A stretch of DNA of 64,000 bases from Micromonospora sp. NBC_01699 (GTDB lineage: Bacteria; Actinomycetota; Actinomycetes; Mycobacteriales; Micromonosporaceae). The notes beneath the pieces were generated by a model that saw nothing but the letters and a program-made list of their open reading frames with translations, was not told where the DNA came from and did no database searches. Location of the stretch: assembly GCF_036250065.1 (NCBI RefSeq), contig NZ_CP109199.1, forward strand, positions 2,914,001 to 2,978,000. The letters are read 5' to 3'. How positions within the stretch are numbered: the first letter of the stretch is position 1; each line of letters opens with the position of its first letter. The position numbers and the translations under genes are program-made. Below, piece by piece: positions 58,052 to 64,000 of this stretch.

Positions 58052-58231
58052 CTGGTGCTCCCGATCCGGCCGGCGACCAACGCGCCCGACCAACCCCGTG
58101 CGAATCGCGAAGGCGAATTCCGCTCAGGACCCTAGGGTCCGGTTCGTCGGAAGGTCAACAAAGGTCGGGTCCCGGCGTACGGGCCGGATGTGGCCTGCGC
58201 CACAGCACGGAACACGGGGCACGGTTTGTTA

Positions 58232-58252
58232 CTTGAGTCGTACAGGCTCAAC
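58232..58252. promoter_or_regulatory. HAIR operator (HspR-binding site) upstream of lon
   Basis: TTGAG (58233-58237), nine bases, then CTCAA (58247-58251) matches the HspR-associated inverted repeat, consensus CTTGAGT-N7-ACTCAAG. An additional CTCAA follows at 58252-58256. In Streptomyces lon is a known member of the HspR regulon. The site lies 22 nt before the start codon, where repressor binding would block expression. Confidence 0.8.
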
Positions 58253-58273
58253 TCAAACGATGGCAGGTGTTCG

Positions 58274-60616
<2,343 letters not shown>

Positions 60617-60634
60617 CACCGACCGACGGTCCGT

Positions 60635-60668
60635 GCGGGGGCGCTCCACTTCGGTGGGGCGCCCCCGC
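60635..60668. terminator. Hairpin terminator after lon
   Basis: The 15-nt arm 60635-60649 (GCGGGGGCGCTCCAC) pairs with 60654-60668 around a TTCG tetraloop, with one G-T wobble. It starts 18 nt past the lon stop codon. Confidence 0.8.
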
Positions 60669-60808
60669 CGTCCGTGCACACCCCTTCGGGTACGCCGAAC
60701 GGCACACCCGCGCCGGTCCACCCGAGCCCCCGATGGGAGCAGGGGTCCGCTGGTAAAGTGGCCCACGAGTGATCGGAATCAGGGCGATCGAAATCAGGGA
60801 GACCAGAC

Positions 60809-60838
60809 ATGGCGGGTGACGACGACATCTCCGGGTGA
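60809..60838 (+). CDS. Putative nine-residue leader peptide upstream of the ABC-F gene
   Basis: ATG 60809 opens MAGDDDISG and stops at TGA 60836-60838. It is preceded by GGGAG at about 9-nt spacing, and TAAAGT (about 60753) upstream could be a -10 element. The coding bases 60814-60828 are one strand of a long hairpin with 60889-60905. This arrangement, a small ORF inside a folded leader before an ABC-F gene, is what ribosome-mediated attenuation needs. Translation of the peptide is inferred only. Confidence 0.5.
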   Translation: MAGDDDISG

Positions 60839-60905
60839 CACCCGGACGTGATCGGCCACCGGTGGGCGCGCAGAGCGCCGACGTGGCCATGTCGTCGTTC
60901 CACCC
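60814..60905 (+). promoter_or_regulatory. Long nested hairpin in the ABC-F leader, candidate attenuator
   Basis: GGGTG-ACGACGACAT (60814-60828) pairs with ATGTCGTCGT (60889-60898), a 2-nt bulge and CACCC (60901-60905), giving 15 bp. Inside it GGCCAC (60854-60859) pairs with GTGGCC (60883-60888), and a GC-rich stem surrounds 60864-60879. The outer stem includes leader codons 2-7, so a ribosome stalled there would open it. Confidence 0.55.
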
Positions 60906-60964
60906 ATCCCTGTTCCTCCACCGGGTGACCCCGGTCGCCCGCATCACACTCCCGAGGCACTCGC

Positions 60965-62602
60965 ATGTCCGATGCGTTCATCGTCTGCTCGAACCTGTCC
61001 TTCTCCTGGCCGGACGACACCCCGGTCTTCCGGGACCTCTCCTTCACCGTCGGCGGCGGCCGTACGGGCGTCGTCGCGCCGAACGGCGCCGGCAAGAGCA
61101 CCCTGCTGCGGCTGATCGCCGGGGAGTTGCCGCCCACCGGTGGGTCGGTGACCGTCAACGGGCTGCTCGCCTACCTACCGCAGACCCTGCCGCTGGTCGG
61201 CGACCTGACCGTGGCCGAGGTGCTGGGCATCGCCGACGTACTCGGCGCGCTGGACGCCATCGAGTCCGGTGACGCGAGCGAGCGGCACTTCACCACGATC
61301 GGCAACGACTGGGACATCGAGGAGCGGACCCGGGTCGAGTTGGACCGGCTCGGCCTCGCCGACGTCGCCCTCACCCGGCACCTGCACACCCTCAGCGGCG
61401 GACAGGTCGTCTCCCTCGGCCTGGCGGCCCAGTTGCTCCGGCGGCCCGACGTGCTGCTGCTCGACGAGCCGACGAACAATCTCGACCTCGACGCCCGCCG
61501 CAAGCTCTACGGCGTGGTCGAGGACTGGGCCGGCTGCCTGCTGCTGGTCAGCCACGACCGGGCACTGCTGGACCGGATGGACCGCATCCTCGAACTCGAC
61601 CGGGGCGAGGTCCGCTCCCACGGCGGGAACTTCACCGCGTACGAGGAGGCCGTGCGCGGTGAGCGGGAGGTGGCCGAGAAGAACGTCCGCAACGCCGAGC
61701 AGGAGGTCAAACGGGAGAAGCGGGAGATGCAGCAGGCCCGGGAGCGGGCCGAACGCCGGGCCGGCAACGCCTCCCGGAACCTCGGGAACGCCGGACTGCC
61801 GAAGATCTTCGCCGGGACGATGAAACGGGGCGCGCAGGAGTCGGCCGGGAAGGCGAACACGACCCACGCGGCACGGGTCGGTGACGCGAAGGCCCGACTC
61901 GACGAGGCCGGTCGCGCCCTGCGGGACGAGCAGCGGATCACGCTGGAACTGCCCGACACCAGGGTCCCGGCCGGACGTACGGTCTTCCTCGGCGAGCGGA
62001 TGCAGGCCCGGTACGGCGAGCGCGCCCTGTTCGCCGACGGGGGCGTCGACCTGAGCATCCGGGGACCCGAGCGGATCGCCCTGACCGGCCCGAACGGTGC
62101 CGGCAAGTCCACCCTGCTGCGGTTGGTGAACGGCGACCAGGAGCCGGAGGGCGGCGAGTTCAGGCGGGCCGACGGCCGGATCGCGTACCTGTCGCAGCGG
62201 CTGGACCTGCTGGATCCCGACCGTACCGTGGCGGAGAGCCTGGCCGCCTTCGCGCCCGCGATGCCGGCGGCGGCGCGGATGAACCTGCTCGCCCGGTTCC
62301 TGTTCCGGGGCGCGCGCATCCACCTTCCGGTCGGGGTGCTGTCCGGTGGTGAACGGTTGCGCGCCACCCTGGCCTGTGTGCTGTTCGCCGAGCCGGCGCC
62401 CCAGTTGCTGCTGCTGGACGAGCCGACGAACAACCTCGACCTGGTCAGTGTCGGCCAGTTGGAGAGCGCGCTCAACGCGTACGAGGGTGCGTTCGTGGTG
62501 GTCAGTCACGACGAACGGTTCCTCACCGAGATCGGGGTGGACCGCTGGCTGCGGCTGGCCGAGGGCCGGTTGTCGCAGTCGCGGGCACCCGAGACCGACT
62601 GA
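60965..62602 (+). CDS. ABC-F family ATPase, antibiotic-resistance type
   Basis: The 545-residue soluble protein has two ATPase domains: Walker A APNGAGKST (about 40) and TGPNGAGKST (about 376), signatures LSGGQ and LSGGE, and Walker B LLLDEPTNNLDL twice. A long charged interdomain linker (about 225-330; EREVAEKNVRNAEQEVKREKREMQQARERAERR) joins them. It has no membrane helices. ABC-F proteins act on the ribosome, and resistance types displace antibiotics from the 50S subunit through the linker tip. A leader ORF with an attenuator-like hairpin upstream supports the resistance type. Confidence 0.9.
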   Translation: MSDAFIVCSNLSFSWPDDTPVFRDLSFTVGGGRTGVVAPNGAGKSTLLRLIAGELPPTGGSVTVNGLLAYLPQTLPLVGDLTVAEVLGIADVLGALDAIESGDASERHFTTIGNDWDIEERTRVELDRLGLADVALTRHLHTLSGGQVVSLGLAAQLLRRPDVLLLDEPTNNLDLDARRKLYGVVEDWAGCLLLVSHDRALLDRMDRILELDRGEVRSHGGNFTAYEEAVRGEREVAEKNVRNAEQEVKREKREMQQARERAERRAGNASRNLGNAGLPKIFAGTMKRGAQESAGKANTTHAARVGDAKARLDEAGRALRDEQRITLELPDTRVPAGRTVFLGERMQARYGERALFADGGVDLSIRGPERIALTGPNGAGKSTLLRLVNGDQEPEGGEFRRADGRIAYLSQRLDLLDPDRTVAESLAAFAPAMPAAARMNLLARFLFRGARIHLPVGVLSGGERLRATLACVLFAEPAPQLLLLDEPTNNLDLVSVGQLESALNAYEGAFVVVSHDERFLTEIGVDRWLRLAEGRLSQSRAPETD

Positions 62603-62613
62603 GCGCGTACGGA

Positions 62614-62674
62614 CGGGCCGGACGCGGGCTGGTGACCCACCCCCACCAGGGTGACCACGCCCACGTCCGGCCCG
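62614..62674. terminator. Bidirectional terminator between the ABC-F gene and the secreted-protein gene
   Basis: Outer arms CGGGCCGGACG (62614-62624) and CGTCCGGCCCG (62664-62674) are perfectly complementary. Inner arms CTGGTG (62629-62634) and CACCAG (62644-62649) fold within. It sits between convergent genes. Confidence 0.65.
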
Positions 62675-62693
62675 CAGCCCGGACGGACTGTCG

Positions 62694-63722
62694 TTACTGC
62701 CGGGTCGGGCGTACCAGGTACTGCACGCCGCCGGCATCGGTCTTCGGTGCGCCGGCCCTGGCCTGCCCGAACTGCACCACGTCGATCGTGAACAGCTTCG
62801 AGGACACGGTCGTGGTCGAGAAGATCAGACTGAACTCCGGTCGTTCACCGGGATTGAGCACCAGGTCGATGATCTTGGCGTTGGCCGCCACCACCTCCAC
62901 CTGGTTGCGGCCGGCCTCGCGGATGCCCGTGCCGGGTCGTCCGGCCTGCACCCAACGCGGGAACAGGACCGGGCCCAGGTCAACGATGATCTTGCCACCG
63001 ATGTTCTGGAACGGCTCTCCGCGCTGGGCGATGACGAGGTCGTTCCTGGTCACCGTCTCGGTCTCGTTGCCGATCGCGAACGGACGCACCTGGGGGGAAC
63101 CGGGGAGCGGGTTGACCGAGTCGACGTTGCGCCAGGCGATGTTGTTGTTGTTCCGGGTGTTCTCGCTGTGGTTCGGGCCGATGGACGTCATCGGGTCGGT
63201 GCTGGAGATCCACCGGGCCTGCAAGCAGAAGTGCCCGGGACCGGGTACGCCGTTCCACTCGATCGTCACGGTGGTGACACCCGGGTAGGCGGTCGTCACG
63301 ATGCTGTTGCCGATGTGGGTCCACTCACTCGACCAGGTCGAGCCGCCACCCGGCGTCGTCCGGTAGAGCTCCACGAAGCCGGTGCTCGGGCCGCTGCCGT
63401 ACGGGCCGGCGACGTTCACCTTGACGAAGACCCAGTTGGTCACTCCGACGATCGGGTTCTGGCTGGTCGCGCATTCGACCGCGGTCGGGCAGACCTTGAT
63501 GTCCGGGCTGGCCCAGATCGGGTCGAGGGCGTGCGGCTCCAGGCCGACGTCGCCCGCGACGTCCCGGATGAACGCGTCGGTACGCGCCGCCACCGTGACA
63601 CCGTCCGTGGTCGGGCCGGCCAGCGCGGCCCCGGCGGTGGCCAGGGTCATCAGTGTCGCCAACACTGTTCCGACGATTAGTCGGGGCGCCGATCGACGCC
63701 CACTTTGTCTTGGGGTGAACAT
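62694..63722 (-). CDS. Secreted protein of unknown function
   Basis: The 342-residue protein has a signal peptide (RRSAPRLIVGTVLATLMTLATAGAALA-G). The mature part looks all-beta, with repeated strands rich in Thr, Val and Asn (NWVFVKVNVAGPYGSGPSTGFVELYRTT; GHFCLQARWISS; RNNNNIAWRNVDSVNP). The segment around SENTRNNNNIAWRNV resembles CARDB/Ig-like or extracellular structural proteins, and two Cys pairs may form disulfides. No catalytic motif is seen and I do not recognise the family. ATG 63722 is the start. Confidence 0.75.
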   Translation of the reverse strand: MFTPRQSGRRSAPRLIVGTVLATLMTLATAGAALAGPTTDGVTVAARTDAFIRDVAGDVGLEPHALDPIWASPDIKVCPTAVECATSQNPIVGVTNWVFVKVNVAGPYGSGPSTGFVELYRTTPGGGSTWSSEWTHIGNSIVTTAYPGVTTVTIEWNGVPGPGHFCLQARWISSTDPMTSIGPNHSENTRNNNNIAWRNVDSVNPLPGSPQVRPFAIGNETETVTRNDLVIAQRGEPFQNIGGKIIVDLGPVLFPRWVQAGRPGTGIREAGRNQVEVVAANAKIIDLVLNPGERPEFSLIFSTTTVSSKLFTIDVVQFGQARAGAPKTDAGGVQYLVRPTRQ

Positions 63723-64000
63723 GTGTCATGCCCTCCGTTTGGTGGTGGAGTAGGTCCGGCAATTCGCCGCCCAGATGGGTGGCCAGTCGGCCGAGTTAAT
63801 GTATGACACAGATCAGCGACTATGTGATGAGTCGTGATTCCGGTTGTCGTGCCTGCCCGGTTATGTCGGTATGATTGCTATTTCCAAGGTAACTGGAATG
63901 CCGCCTCGACGAGCGGCCCGCGCCCGGGGTCGGCGACGGGTGCACCCCGGCCGTCGGGCCGGAAACGCTCCGGGGCGACCGGCCGGGTAGCGGCCCCCTC
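63723..64000. other. Upstream region of the secreted-protein gene, window end
   Basis: No gene is supported. An A/T-rich stretch at about 63795-63895 probably contains the promoter for the secreted protein. No repeat, operator or RNA gene was recognised. The right edge is an arbitrary cut. Confidence 0.4.

Overview
This is high-G+C actinobacterial DNA. Codon use is strongly G/C-ending, GTG and TTG starts are frequent, and genes are often joined by 4-nt ATGA/GTGA overlaps. A whiE-type spore-pigment-like polyketide cluster, a lon gene with an HspR (HAIR) operator, NRPS genes and SARP/XRE-MmyB regulators point to a sporulating actinomycete. Micromonosporaceae (Micromonospora/Plantactinospora/Actinoplanes-like) is my best guess. 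No rRNA, tRNA, IS element or CRISPR array was recognised.

Region 1 (1-4.9 kb) is visibly poorer in G+C and looks acquired. It holds a GNAT fragment, a membrane/coiled-coil protein and a minus-strand CBASS anti-phage operon: CD-NTase -> Cap15-like 2TM/beta-barrel effector -> a large protein with a DisA-like diadenylate cyclase (DAC) domain. The DAC protein is not part of textbook CBASS. Region 2 (5.1-13.2 kb) carries a secreted GH95 alpha-L-fucosidase, an APH(6)-like kinase, a MatB-type malonyl-CoA synthetase, a hypothetical protein and a two-domain VOC protein.

Region 3 (13.4-31.7 kb) is an NRPS cluster built around one divergent promoter. The minus arm is acyl/aryl-activating A-T-C, then C-A-T, C-A(Gly)-T and C-A-T-reductase. 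The plus arm is MbtH, an FkbH-PCP fusion and a GT1 glycosyltransferase. Two consecutive C domains with no A-T between them, plus a free FkbH-loaded carrier protein, suggest that a hydroxyacyl (glyceryl-type) unit is supplied in trans. The chain would then be released reductively and glycosylated.

Region 4 (31.7-45.8 kb) contains YaaA, a Stf0-like sulfotransferase, an ArsR-SRPBCC fusion regulator, two PAP2 phosphatases, an SDR with an MmyB-type regulator, and a tightly coupled four-gene operon (NrtR-like Nudix regulator, J-domain/pseudokinase, VWA protein, divergent adenylosuccinate-synthetase paralogue). A Tat-exported multicopper oxidase and a BTAD/SARP regulator follow.

Region 5 (46.3-55.0 kb) is a ten-gene aromatic polyketide operon of whiE type: cyclase, fused AccDA, BCCP, biotin carboxylase, ACP-aromatase fusion, cupin, KS-alpha, CLF, monooxygenase and SchA/CurD protein. 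It carries its own complete acetyl-CoA carboxylase. Region 6 (55-64 kb) contains DedA, a flavin/2Fe-2S reductase, a lipoprotein ABC substrate-binding protein, Lon, an ABC-F ribosome-protection-type ATPase preceded by a tiny leader ORF inside a long hairpin, and a secreted protein of unknown function. Two 20-bp perfect palindromes between C-rich and G-rich tracts (13.2-13.4 kb and 37.9-38.1 kb) have different sequences but the same architecture.
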